The position numbers and the translations under genes are program-made. A stretch of 15,261 nt of DNA from VFJL01 sp043721435 (lineage in GTDB: Bacteria; Pseudomonadota; Gammaproteobacteria; Burkholderiales; Nitrosomonadaceae), in contig JAYSQR010000094.1 in NCBI GenBank assembly GCA_043721435.1, forward strand, positions 1 to 15,261, read 5' to 3'. Shown piece after piece: positions 1 through 7,877 of this stretch. Each line of letters opens with the position of its first letter. Position 1 is the first letter of the stretch. Under the pieces are notes generated by a model. It was not told the DNA's origin, made no database searches, and worked only from the letters and a program-made list of their open reading frames with translations.

Positions 1-163
1 TGGATAGGGAAGACCGTAGTGCTGGCGAGTGAATAATTGAAGCCCGGTCAGCGAACTATAGGGATGACAGTGTCGGCATGTATCGGAAGTTTTGTGCCCG
101 TGCTGATATCCATAAAATATAAAAACATACTACCTGAGTGCCATTGAAGTCTGCTCCCATTGT

Positions 164-2584
164 TCAGCGCAAATGCTTGCGTCCTTCCTTCGGATGTTCC
201 AGCACTTGGCAGGCGCGGCGATAGGCCAGCAAGGTTTTTTGGGCATGACCCAGCACGCTGTCATAAGGATAATTACCCGTCCCGTTCGCGATGCCAACCG
301 AGAAACCTGTGAGCAGCTCTATGCCTTCGTTCGTATGCTCTGCAGTGTAGATATGAAATAGACCTTTGGCGACGGCTTCAATGACCTTGTGTTCCAGCAT
401 CAGGTGTCGGCGGTTACGGTGTGGAATCAGCACACCCTGGCTGCCGTCCAGTCCGGCCGTTTCGCAGACACGAAAATAACCTTCTATTTTTTCGTTAATA
501 CCACCTACCGGCAACACCTCTCCGTGCTGATTGACCGCGCCGGTAACAGCGATACCTTGTTTGAGAGACAAGCCTGACAAGGATGAAAGCAAAGCATAAA
601 GTTCGGCGCAGGAGGCAGAATCACCCTCTACACCGTAATAATCCTGTTCAAACACAATGGATGCATTAAGTGCGAGCGGTGCAATATGGGCAAATAAAGC
701 GGACAGGTAGTTCTGCAAAATGAACACGCCCTTATCATGGATTGGTCCGGACATTTCCACCTCGCGGCCAATATTGAGCAAACCGTCTTCACCGGCAAAG
801 GTGCGCGCCGTGACGCGTACCGGGAAGCCAAAGCGGTAATCCCCCAGATCCACTTGGGTCAGACTGTTGAGCTGACCCACTTTCGCACCCTGCAGCGTAA
901 TCAGCACTTCACCTTCGGCGATGGATTCCTGCAGGCGTTGTTCGGGATAATCATGGCGCAAGATGCACGCGCGCAGCGCCGCCTCGACATCCGCTGCCTC
1001 GACCAGGCGGCCGGCACGCGCGTGGCACAGCGCGGCGCTTTCCATCACCAGCGCCTCGGCGCGGGCGAAGATCGCGCTTTGACGGGCTTGGTCATCCACT
1101 TGCCGGTGAGAATCCTCCAGCAGGCGCGCGACGGCGGCGGCGGAAAAATGCGGCAGTCCCAGTTCCCGGCAGGCGTGGGCGACGAAGATGGCCGAAGCGC
1201 GGCGGGTTTCGGCGCTGGCGGAAAAACTATCGGCAAAGTCCACCTTGACGCGAAAGCGGCGTCCGAACTCCGGGTCTGCTTCCTGCAACTCGTAATACTG
1301 TTGGCGCGAACCGATCAGGACAATCTTGACTTCTACATCCACCGCCTCAGGTACCAGCGAAACCGCCGCAATCGAGGTGAAAGCCGTGCCCGGTTCCTCG
1401 ATCTGCAACCTGCCGCTGCGCAGCAAACGGCGCAGCTTCTCCCACACCAGACCATCGGCCAGCAGATCGCGTAGATGCAGCATGAGGAAACCGCCGTGCG
1501 CCTTGAGCAGGCTGCCGGCGCGGATGCGGGTAAAATCAGTCACCAGCACGTCGTTTTCGGACTGGTATTCGATGCTGCCGAACAGTGAGCGGAATAACGG
1601 ATTGTCCTCGACGATTACCGGCGCACCGTTCAGACCATCATTGTCCACTACCAGGTTAACTCGATAGCGGGACATCACCCGCTCCAATTCCTCCTGCCGA
1701 CCTTCCTCATCTGTATCGGAAACCTTGAACAGCTCCAGATTGTCGAGCAAGTCCCGCATGACCTGTTCCAGATAAGCGCCGAGCTTGACGGAATCCTTGA
1801 TCTGTTTCTTCAATCCGACACGGATTTCCTGCAATTCGTGCTCCAGCAGCGGCTTCACCACCTGCCGCTGTAATGCTGCCAGGGCCTCGTGCATGACCCG
1901 CTCCATCGGCCGGGTTTTCTCGAAATAGCGGGTAATCTCGGCGCGCAACTCCTGCTCGGCCTGTTCAATCTCGGCCCGGCGCTCCTTCGGCAGAGTAAGC
2001 ACTTCATCCTCGGCAAGGATGTGTCCTTTCTCACCCAACAGAGTGAAAACTATGTGTCCAGCCTCGCGGTGGATAGTGAAATTGCGGGATTCGGCAAAGG
2101 TAGTGAGTTCGACATAGGCCTTGGCTTCTTCTGCCTTGTGGGCTTTTTCAATGCGCTCGCTCTCGACCTTGAAATCCTGCCCGTCCAGGCGCTGCGGTAT
2201 TTCCGTCAGCAGGGATTTTGTCATGCGCGCCAGATGTTGCCGCAGCAGGCGTCCCTGTCCGGCAGGTAGGCGCAGAGCCAGCGGCCTTTCCGGCGCATCG
2301 AAGTTGTGCAGATAGCATAAGTCGGGCGGCGCCGCCCTGTTTGCGGCGGCTGCGACCATCGCCTGGCGCAACAGCGAAGAGCGGCCGCTGCCGACCTCCC
2401 CCAGCACGAACAGGTTATAGTCGGGCTGATCCATGCCGAGACCAAAACGGGCGGCCATTTCCGCGCGCTCCTGCCCGATCCACGGCAGCGGGTACTGTAG
2501 CAACTCCGCAGTATCGGAGAACCCGAGCGAATCGGGATCAATGATGAGGCACAGATCGGCAGGGGTCAGGTTTGAGATTGGCAT
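164..2584 (-). CDS. Lon-family ATP-dependent protease (AAA_32/Lon_C type, LonB/YcbZ-like)
   Basis: This 806-residue protein is a cytosolic ATP-dependent serine protease of the Lon-related family that lacks the classical Lon N-terminal domain. The P-loop is at residues 62-70 (GEVGSGRSS), with Arg where Lys is usual. A long charged, probably coiled-coil insert covers about 140-300. A Walker B-like hydrophobic strand follows at about 364-375 (GGFLMLHLRDLL). The C-terminal protease domain carries the Ser-Lys dyad: Ser656 in GDSAS and Lys699 in GGINEKIEGYF, 43 residues apart, the same spacing as in E. coli Lon (Ser679/Lys722). The start is the ATG at 2584; no convincing Shine-Dalgarno sequence precedes it, but N-terminal family-like sequence begins there. 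It stands alone, divergent from the Sel1 gene. The protease domain call is firm; the substrate is unknown. Confidence 0.93.
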   Translation of the reverse strand: MPISNLTPADLCLIIDPDSLGFSDTAELLQYPLPWIGQERAEMAARFGLGMDQPDYNLFVLGEVGSGRSSLLRQAMVAAAANRAAPPDLCYLHNFDAPERPLALRLPAGQGRLLRQHLARMTKSLLTEIPQRLDGQDFKVESERIEKAHKAEEAKAYVELTTFAESRNFTIHREAGHIVFTLLGEKGHILAEDEVLTLPKERRAEIEQAEQELRAEITRYFEKTRPMERVMHEALAALQRQVVKPLLEHELQEIRVGLKKQIKDSVKLGAYLEQVMRDLLDNLELFKVSDTDEEGRQEELERVMSRYRVNLVVDNDGLNGAPVIVEDNPLFRSLFGSIEYQSENDVLVTDFTRIRAGSLLKAHGGFLMLHLRDLLADGLVWEKLRRLLRSGRLQIEEPGTAFTSIAAVSLVPEAVDVEVKIVLIGSRQQYYELQEADPEFGRRFRVKVDFADSFSASAETRRASAIFVAHACRELGLPHFSAAAVARLLEDSHRQVDDQARQSAIFARAEALVMESAALCHARAGRLVEAADVEAALRACILRHDYPEQRLQESIAEGEVLITLQGAKVGQLNSLTQVDLGDYRFGFPVRVTARTFAGEDGLLNIGREVEMSGPIHDKGVFILQNYLSALFAHIAPLALNASIVFEQDYYGVEGDSASCAELYALLSSLSGLSLKQGIAVTGAVNQHGEVLPVGGINEKIEGYFRVCETAGLDGSQGVLIPHRNRRHLMLEHKVIEAVAKGLFHIYTAEHTNEGIELLTGFSVGIANGTGNYPYDSVLGHAQKTLLAYRRACQVLEHPKEGRKHLR

Positions 2585-2785
2585 TTTTTAACCATGGCTA
2601 TGCAGTTGAGCTAGGCTATCTGATTCCCCCCTGACACTCAAGACCAATCATGCAGATGCGGACGCTGATCCAGCTCCCCGGCGAAAGGCTGCTCCCAATC
2701 TTGGGGCTTTTCTTCCGTGCTAATATCACCCCAGACAGTCTGCCTGCCGGGGCGGAGCCTGTGCTCAAGCAAAAGGATAACGAGA

Positions 2786-3391
2786 ATGAAGCGGTTGTTG
2801 AAACAGGGGTTATTGGGTTGTCTGCTTTTGTTTGCGTTGGCCAAACAGGCAATAGCCGATCCGCTGGCAGATGCAAAACAGGCCTACTTTGCGGGCGATT
2901 ACGCAAAGGCAGAAAAGTTATTCCGCCCTCTGGCAGAACAGGGAAATGCATCTGCGCAGTTATACCTGGGTTCGATGTATGACGATGGACAGAGCGTACC
3001 TTTCAACCATCGGGAAGCCGTAAAGTGGTATCGCCTGGCTGCCGCCCAGGGGAATGCGTATGCGCAATACAGCCTGGGTGAGTTGTATGAAAATGGCGAA
3101 GAAGGTGTGGAGCAGGACTATCAGGAAGCGGTGAAATGGTTTCGTCTGGCTGCGGCGCAAGGACATGCCAATGCGCAAAATGATCTTGGGTTGATGTATG
3201 CCACCGGCCAGGGCGTACCCCAGGATTATGTGCGCGCCCACATGTGGTTCAGCCTGGCGGCAGCAAAAGGGTTCAGTGAGGCACGGCAGAATCGGGATAC
3301 GGCTGCCGGAAAAATAAAACCTGCACAAATCGCGCGGGCACAACAAATGGCACGGGATTGCGAGAAACGCAATTACAAAAACTGCAAGTAA
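2786..3391 (+). CDS. Exported Sel1-repeat (TPR-like) protein
   Basis: The 201-residue product has an N-terminal signal peptide (basic MKR, hydrophobic stretch, likely cleavage after AIA at about residue 24) followed by about four Sel1-type repeats. These show the recurrent pattern of A-x-LG-x-MY/LY, G-x-GV, and Y/F-x-x-A-x-x-W-Y/F-x-LAA-A-x-G, from about residue 30 to 165. Sel1 repeats form alpha-helical solenoids that bind protein partners, here most likely in the periplasm. I chose the ATG at 2786 because AAGGA at 2773-2777 lies 8 bases upstream and the signal peptide starts cleanly there. A GTG at 2717 in the same frame would add 23 residues that do not fit. A TAATAT at 2721-2726 could be a -10 element, without a good -35. 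The partner and exact role are unknown. Confidence 0.88.
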   Translation: MKRLLKQGLLGCLLLFALAKQAIADPLADAKQAYFAGDYAKAEKLFRPLAEQGNASAQLYLGSMYDDGQSVPFNHREAVKWYRLAAAQGNAYAQYSLGELYENGEEGVEQDYQEAVKWFRLAAAQGHANAQNDLGLMYATGQGVPQDYVRAHMWFSLAAAKGFSEARQNRDTAAGKIKPAQIARAQQMARDCEKRNYKNCK

Positions 3392-3560
3392 TTCCAACTT
3401 GATCTGACAGTCTGTGTCGTGCCAAAAAGAGAAGGTCGAGCTTCTGCTCCAAAGCCGCCATTCACGTGTACGTGACAGGCCGAATCCCGGCTGCCAAAAA
3501 CTTCCTCCGTCCGCATGCTATACATGATGCATGTCTAATTCAACGCAAAGGAGAAGCAAA

Positions 3561-3920
3561 ATGGCTCAATTCAAAAGTTGTACCCTTGGGTATTCAAAAG
3601 ACGATTCATTCGTGTACTTCAACATAGCGGCATCTATCGATTTCCAACCCCATGAAACCAATACACATTGGTTTTTAGACGTTACGTTCATGGAAAATGA
3701 TGATCTCTTGGATGATAAAATTGGTTCAAATGCCAGAACGTTCTTTACTAACAGGCTCCACAAGGATGTCAGCTTTAACTTCGTTTTCAAGCGGGAAGTG
3801 ATAGACACAGTGGCGACAGACGGAGAAGTTTACGCCAAGGTGCGTGTAGTCCCACTTGAGGCGCCGCCGCCGTTTGTAAAAGATGAGTTAGAGACCAACG
3901 TGATATCTGTTGATGTGTAG
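3561..3920 (+). CDS. Hypothetical protein, AT-rich orphan
   Basis: I do not recognise this 119-residue protein. It has no signal peptide or membrane segment and is acidic, with alternating hydrophobic residues that suggest a mainly beta fold (for example the FVYFNIAASIDF and WFLDVTF stretches). The start at 3561 is supported by AAGGAG at 3548-3553, 7 bases upstream; an upstream in-frame start at 3531 lacks a ribosome binding site. Base use differs from the neighbours: I count 70 G+C in the 180 bases 3601-3780 (39%), far below the strongly GC-rich operon at 8511-13839. It stands alone between non-coding gaps. Acquisition by transfer, perhaps from a phage or plasmid, is an inference. The strong ribosome binding site makes it likely to be a real gene. 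Confidence 0.7.
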   Translation: MAQFKSCTLGYSKDDSFVYFNIAASIDFQPHETNTHWFLDVTFMENDDLLDDKIGSNARTFFTNRLHKDVSFNFVFKREVIDTVATDGEVYAKVRVVPLEAPPPFVKDELETNVISVDV

Positions 3921-4152
3921 ATAAGGGTTATAAGGGAGCGAGGCTCGAATTAAATAAATGTCTTAGACTTTCGCCATAGGCGGAAACGTGCCAAAGACAG
4001 TCATACAGCTCAGTGTTCGAGGGCAAATTTATGGACTTTTTGCCAGCCTGATCTATACTGAAAATAGTTTCAGGTATGCTACTGATCCGATTGGGATCGT
4101 ACATGTGAATTACAAAGCACAAACCACTGTTTTTTAACTAAGGAGAGTCGCA

Positions 4153-4497
4153 ATGCAGACAAGAGCATTCGTCGCAGTTATGGCCGTTCTCGGTTTACTG
4201 GCTTCCTGCGCGCCAAATCCTCACCCGATGGACATGAGCCAGGCTGTCCAGAACGCCAAAACCAGCGCCGATCACGAGGCATTAGCCAAGCACTATGAAG
4301 ACACCGCCAAAAGTATGCAGGCAAAGGCGCAACAACAGAGAAATATGCTCGAAAAATATAGTAGCCGTACTGACGCGGTGGGAGTGGATACTCGGAAAGA
4401 GTATAGCCAGATTTTGATCCGCCGCTATGAGGAGGCCGCAGAGGCAAACATGAATATGGCTGCCTCTCATCGGAAAATGGCCACAGAAGCCAAGTAG
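4153..4497 (+). CDS. Small putative outer-membrane or periplasmic lipoprotein
   Basis: The 114-residue product has a classical lipoprotein signal: MQTR, a hydrophobic core, and a lipobox L16-A17-S18-C19, so lipid would be attached to Cys19. The residue after Cys is Ala, not Asp, which by the usual rule favours the outer membrane. The mature 96 residues are polar and almost wholly helical, with heptad-like spacing of Ala, Met and charged residues, and may form a helical hairpin. The start is fixed by AGGAG at 4141-4145, 7 bases before the ATG. No enzymatic motif is visible and function is unknown. The upstream gap of 232 bases (3921-4152) holds a small GATCC/GGATC hairpin near 4085-4099 and no gene that I can support. 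Confidence 0.8.
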   Translation: MQTRAFVAVMAVLGLLASCAPNPHPMDMSQAVQNAKTSADHEALAKHYEDTAKSMQAKAQQQRNMLEKYSSRTDAVGVDTRKEYSQILIRRYEEAAEANMNMAASHRKMATEAK

Positions 4498-4893
4498 CTC
4501 ACGCTTTATAAATTTTCCTTTTCGGTCAGTCCGGGTTGCCATAGGTAACATACGTTTTCAACGTCGAGTCAGGGGGGCGGGGAAGATGAAAGCTGCGGAT
4601 GCGGCTTGTCGGCTTGCAATCTCTTTCGCGTCGCTGGTTTTCTTGGCCTCGGCGCGGGTCGCGCCAAGCAACTCATGCGTTGAAAGTCTCAGTCGTGTCG
4701 GGAACCGACCATCGCGACCGGCAGAACTGTGCCGCTTCCAGAAATTTATTGATCAAATCGAAACTGCTGCAAATTAAGGCAGCCTGACTGGATACCCCCT
4801 GCCCCCGGACCGCGATGTTTCAATTCGGCCCACCCAGCTCTTTTTCACCAGCATCATATTGCTGTAACAAGCTCCGTGTATGGTTACGGCAAT
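4498..4893. other. Gap between lipoprotein and psiE genes, no firm gene
   Basis: About 395 bases without a convincing gene. The most notable structure is a perfect 6-bp GC hairpin, GGCGCG (4651-4656) and CGCGCC (4660-4665) around a 3-base loop, with CTT/AAG able to extend it across a bulge. It has no following T-run, so it does not look like an intrinsic terminator. One short ORF (4586-4777) is listed separately with low confidence. No tRNA or recognised small RNA was seen. Confidence 0.5.
4586..4777 (+). CDS. Doubtful 63-residue ORF with a signal-peptide-like start
   Basis: This short ORF starts with ATG after a purine-rich GGGGAAG that could act as a ribosome binding site. Its first 24 residues (basic, then LAISFASLVFLASA) resemble a signal peptide ending in an A-S-A cleavage site. 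The remainder has no recognisable motif, contains two Cys, and is overlapped by a second ORF in another frame. A strong GC hairpin (4651-4665) lies inside it, which could itself be the real feature of this stretch. I list it because the N-terminus is plausible, but it may well be chance. Confidence 0.2.
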   Translation: MKAADAACRLAISFASLVFLASARVAPSNSCVESLSRVGNRPSRPAELCRFQKFIDQIETAAN

Positions 4894-5364
4894 ATGATCT
4901 TTTCCGCCACAAAGATTTTTGATCGCGCGATCAATCTGCTATTCGGGGTACTGCTGCTATTTATTACCATCGGGGTTACTGCCGGTGTCATTAATTTATT
5001 CCTGCAGCTCGGCGATCTGGTAACGAACACCGATATCACCCGCCATTACGTGCGGCTTGTTTCCGATGTCTTGACCTTGTTCGTGCTGATCGAGCTTTCG
5101 CGTTCCCTTGTCTCCCATTTTGACGAGCATCGCCTGCGCCTGACATTTATTGCAGACGCCGGCATCGTGTTCGTTCTGCGCGAAATCATGATCAAACTAT
5201 TTGAGCACAAGATTGCAGCGGATGAGATTTATGCCTTGAGTGTTTTATTGTTTGTATTGGGCTGCCTGCGTACCGCAGCAGTCCTGGTCTATCAACGCGA
5301 GAAGCGGCTGCTGGCGAAAGAAAACAGAGCCAGACGGCCAATTCCGCGTATCCCCGTAAACTAG
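4894..5364 (+). CDS. psiE: PsiE-family inner-membrane protein
   Basis: The product is a small integral membrane protein of the phosphate-starvation-inducible E family. Four hydrophobic segments are visible: about residues 10-35, 48-70, 80-100 and 110-130. The third contains the conserved stretch LTFIADAGIVFVLREIMI, typical of the family, in which an Asp and Arg-Glu lie within the membrane region. The C-terminus is basic and probably cytoplasmic. The molecular function of the family is not well defined. I prefer the ATG at 4894 (156 residues); a GTG at 4876 would add six residues, and neither has a clear Shine-Dalgarno sequence. The gene ends only four bases before the convergent stop of ppsA, with no visible terminator between them. 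No Pho box was recognised upstream. Confidence 0.78.
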   Translation: MIFSATKIFDRAINLLFGVLLLFITIGVTAGVINLFLQLGDLVTNTDITRHYVRLVSDVLTLFVLIELSRSLVSHFDEHRLRLTFIADAGIVFVLREIMIKLFEHKIAADEIYALSVLLFVLGCLRTAAVLVYQREKRLLAKENRARRPIPRIPVN

Positions 5365-5368
5365 CCAG

Positions 5369-7762
5369 TTATGCCGGTTTCTTCGCCTGCTCCGCTAGAT
5401 ACAACCAGGTTTCGACCACGCTATCGGGGTTGAGCGAAAGCGTATCGATCCCTTCTTCCATCAGCCACTTCGCCAGATCGGGGTAATCCGACGGTCCCTG
5501 TCCGCAAATGCCGATATATTTACCGGCTTTATGACACGCCTGGATGGCCAAATGCAGCAAGGCTTTCACCGCCGGGTCGCGCTCGTCAAAGGACGCGGCG
5601 ACGAGGCTGGAGTCGCGGTCCAGCCCCAGGGTTAGTTGAGTGAGATCATTCGAGCCGATGGAAAAACCGTCAAAGTACTCCAGGAATTGATCCGCCAGCA
5701 GCGCATTGGACGGAATTTCACACATCATGATCAGCCGCAATCCGTTGTCACCGCGTTTCAGGCCATCATCCGCCAGCAGTTCCACCACGCGCCGGGCCTC
5801 GGTCAAGGTGCGCACAAACGGGATCATGATTTCCACGTTAGTGAGCCCCATTTCGTCGCGCACTTTTTTCAGTGCCCGGCATTCCAGCTCGAAACAGTCA
5901 CGGAAGTTTTCGGCTACATAGCGCGAAGCGCCACGGAAACCCAGCATCGGATTCTCTTCCTTGGGCTCGTAGCGCTGCCCGCCAATGAGGCTGGAGTATT
6001 CGTTGGATTTGAAATCCGATAGGCGCACGATCACCGGCTTGGGGAAAAATGCCGCCCCGAGCATGGCGATGCCTTCGGTGAGTTTTTCCACGTAGAAACT
6101 CACTGGATCGCGGTAGCCTGCACTCTGTTTTTCCACCTCGCACTTCAAGTCCGCCGGAATATTGGGGTAATCGAGCACCGCCTTGGGGTGGATGCCGATC
6201 ATGCGGGCGATGATGAATTCCAGCCGCGCCAGTCCCACGCCGTCATTGGGCAGGCGCTGGAAAGCAAATGCCAGTTCCGGGTTGCCCACATTCAGCGCGA
6301 TCTTTACCGGCGGCTTGGGCATGGCTTCCAAGGCAAGGTCGAGCACTTCGACTTCCAGCGCGCCGCGATAAACATTGCCGGTGTCACCTTCGGTGCAGGA
6401 TACCGTGACCATCTGGTTGTCAGACAACACGCCGGTGGCATCGCCACAGCCGACCACAGCCGGAATGCCCAGTTCGCGCGCAACAATGGCCGCGTGGCAG
6501 GTGCGCCCGCCGCGATTGGTGACAATGGCGGCAGCACGCTGCATTACCGGCTCCCAATCAGGATCGGTCATGTCGGTCACTAGCACGTCACCCTGCTGCA
6601 CCCGTGACATTTCTTTTGCATCAAGGATCAGCCGCACCGGTCCGCTGCCTATTTTCTGGCCGATGGCACGGCCCGTCGTCAATATTTCCGATCTGGTTTT
6701 CAGTCGATAGCGCCGCAGCATTTTCATCGCGGCCTGGGCCTGCACCGTCTCCGGCCGTGCCTGCAGGATATAAAGCTTGCCGTCGGTACCGTCTTTGCCC
6801 CATTCGATATCCATCGGCCGGCGATAATGCCGTTCGATCGAGAGCGCATGGCGCGCAAGCTCTTCCACCTCCGCATCGGTGATGGAAAAGCGTTGGCGCT
6901 CGGCTTCCTCCACCGCCAGCGTTACCACCGAACGATTGGCTGCACGGCTGGCGGCAAATTGCATCTTGATGAGTTTGGAACCGAGATTGCGCCGCAATAT
7001 CGCCGGTTTGCCCTGTTGCAGCGCGGGTTTGTAAACGTAGAACTCATCCGGATTCACCGCCCCCTGCACCACGGTTTCGCCGAGACCATAGGAAGCCGTG
7101 ATGAACACCACCTGATCGAAACCGGATTCGGTGTCGAGCGTGAACATCACGCCAGCAGCACCGATGTCGCTGCGCACCATGCGCTGCACGCCGACAGACA
7201 GCGCCACTTCGGCATGAACGAAACCGTGGTGAACGCGGTAGGAAATGGCGCGGTCATTGTAGAGCGAGGCAAATACCTGCCTGACGGCTGCCAGCAGATT
7301 GTCCAGGCCGTGGATATTGAGAAAGGTTTCCTGCTGCCCGGCGAACGAGGCGTCAGCCAGATCTTCGGCGGTGGCTGAGGAACGTACCGCCACGGAAATA
7401 TCGCCGGCTGCTTGCTGCAGCAGCTTTTCGTAAGCAGCAGCGATCTCCTGCTCCAGCCGTGGCGGCAGCGGGGTCGCCACGATCCAGCTACGGATTTGTG
7501 CGCCAGTCTCAGCCAGTGCTGCAACATCTTTGATATCCAGCGTGGCAAGTATTTGTTCGATGCGCTGCGCCAGACCGCCCTGCGCCAGGAAATCACGATA
7601 GGCCGTAGCGGTTGTGGCAAAACCACCGGGAACCCGCACCCCAGCTTGAGCCAGTTGACTGATCATCTCCCCGAGCGAAGCGTTCTTGCCGCCGACGCTG
7701 CCCACATCGGTCATGCGCAGCTCGTCCAACCAGATCAAATATCTTGCGCCTGAATCTTCCAT
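5369..7762 (-). CDS. ppsA: Phosphoenolpyruvate synthase
   Basis: Phosphoenolpyruvate synthase (pyruvate, water dikinase, EC 2.7.9.2) converts pyruvate and ATP to PEP, AMP and phosphate, the entry step to gluconeogenesis from C2/C3 compounds. The 797-residue length fits the family. The N-terminal nucleotide-binding domain has GGKNASLGEM (24-33) and RSSATAEDL (127-135). The swivelling domain carries the phosphorylated histidine His423 in GGRTCHAAIVARE. The C-terminal pyruvate/PEP domain has GFRGASRY, GSNDLTQLTLGLDRD and the active-site Cys753 in GICGQGPSD. The start is fixed by CAGGAG (complement of 7768-7773), 5 bases before the ATG. The regulatory kinase/phosphatase gene ppsR, divergent from ppsA in E. 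coli, is not here; msrA takes that place. Activity next to an acetyl/acyl operon suits growth on small organic acids, but that link is inference. Confidence 0.97.
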   Translation of the reverse strand: MEDSGARYLIWLDELRMTDVGSVGGKNASLGEMISQLAQAGVRVPGGFATTATAYRDFLAQGGLAQRIEQILATLDIKDVAALAETGAQIRSWIVATPLPPRLEQEIAAAYEKLLQQAAGDISVAVRSSATAEDLADASFAGQQETFLNIHGLDNLLAAVRQVFASLYNDRAISYRVHHGFVHAEVALSVGVQRMVRSDIGAAGVMFTLDTESGFDQVVFITASYGLGETVVQGAVNPDEFYVYKPALQQGKPAILRRNLGSKLIKMQFAASRAANRSVVTLAVEEAERQRFSITDAEVEELARHALSIERHYRRPMDIEWGKDGTDGKLYILQARPETVQAQAAMKMLRRYRLKTRSEILTTGRAIGQKIGSGPVRLILDAKEMSRVQQGDVLVTDMTDPDWEPVMQRAAAIVTNRGGRTCHAAIVARELGIPAVVGCGDATGVLSDNQMVTVSCTEGDTGNVYRGALEVEVLDLALEAMPKPPVKIALNVGNPELAFAFQRLPNDGVGLARLEFIIARMIGIHPKAVLDYPNIPADLKCEVEKQSAGYRDPVSFYVEKLTEGIAMLGAAFFPKPVIVRLSDFKSNEYSSLIGGQRYEPKEENPMLGFRGASRYVAENFRDCFELECRALKKVRDEMGLTNVEIMIPFVRTLTEARRVVELLADDGLKRGDNGLRLIMMCEIPSNALLADQFLEYFDGFSIGSNDLTQLTLGLDRDSSLVAASFDERDPAVKALLHLAIQACHKAGKYIGICGQGPSDYPDLAKWLMEEGIDTLSLNPDSVVETWLYLAEQAKKPA

Positions 7763-7809
7763 TCCTGCTCCTGTCAGCCCGCGTATATCAGAGTACGGTT
7801 GTGTTATCC

Positions 7810-7830
7810 ATCAAAACACGATATTTTGAT
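7810..7830. promoter_or_regulatory. Inverted repeat in the ppsA/msrA divergent region
   Basis: A perfect 7-bp inverted repeat, ATCAAAA (7810-7816) and TTTTGAT (7824-7830), separated by 7 bases, lies in the 115-base gap between the divergent ppsA and msrA starts. Size and spacing fit a dimeric regulator operator. No regulator is encoded nearby and no known consensus was recognised, so this is only a candidate site. Confidence 0.35.
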
Positions 7831-7877
7831 TGTAGCTGAACATCTTCGTAAGGAACCGCTGATGCGGAACATTCAAC

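Noticed and set aside
1..163. Possible gene at the left edge
   Set aside because: No frame with a start, ribosome binding site or motif is visible; the stretch is AT-rich and probably intergenic.
737..1474. 245-residue ORF on the plus strand
   Set aside because: It lies wholly antisense to the Lon-like protease, has low-complexity composition typical of antisense frames of GC-rich genes, and shows no domain.
3928..4122. 64-residue ORF on the minus strand in an intergenic gap
   Set aside because: It needs a TTG start, has no ribosome binding site and shows no motif.
5340..5400. Shared terminator between convergent psiE and ppsA
   Set aside because: The stops are only four bases apart and I see no GC stem with a T-run on either side.
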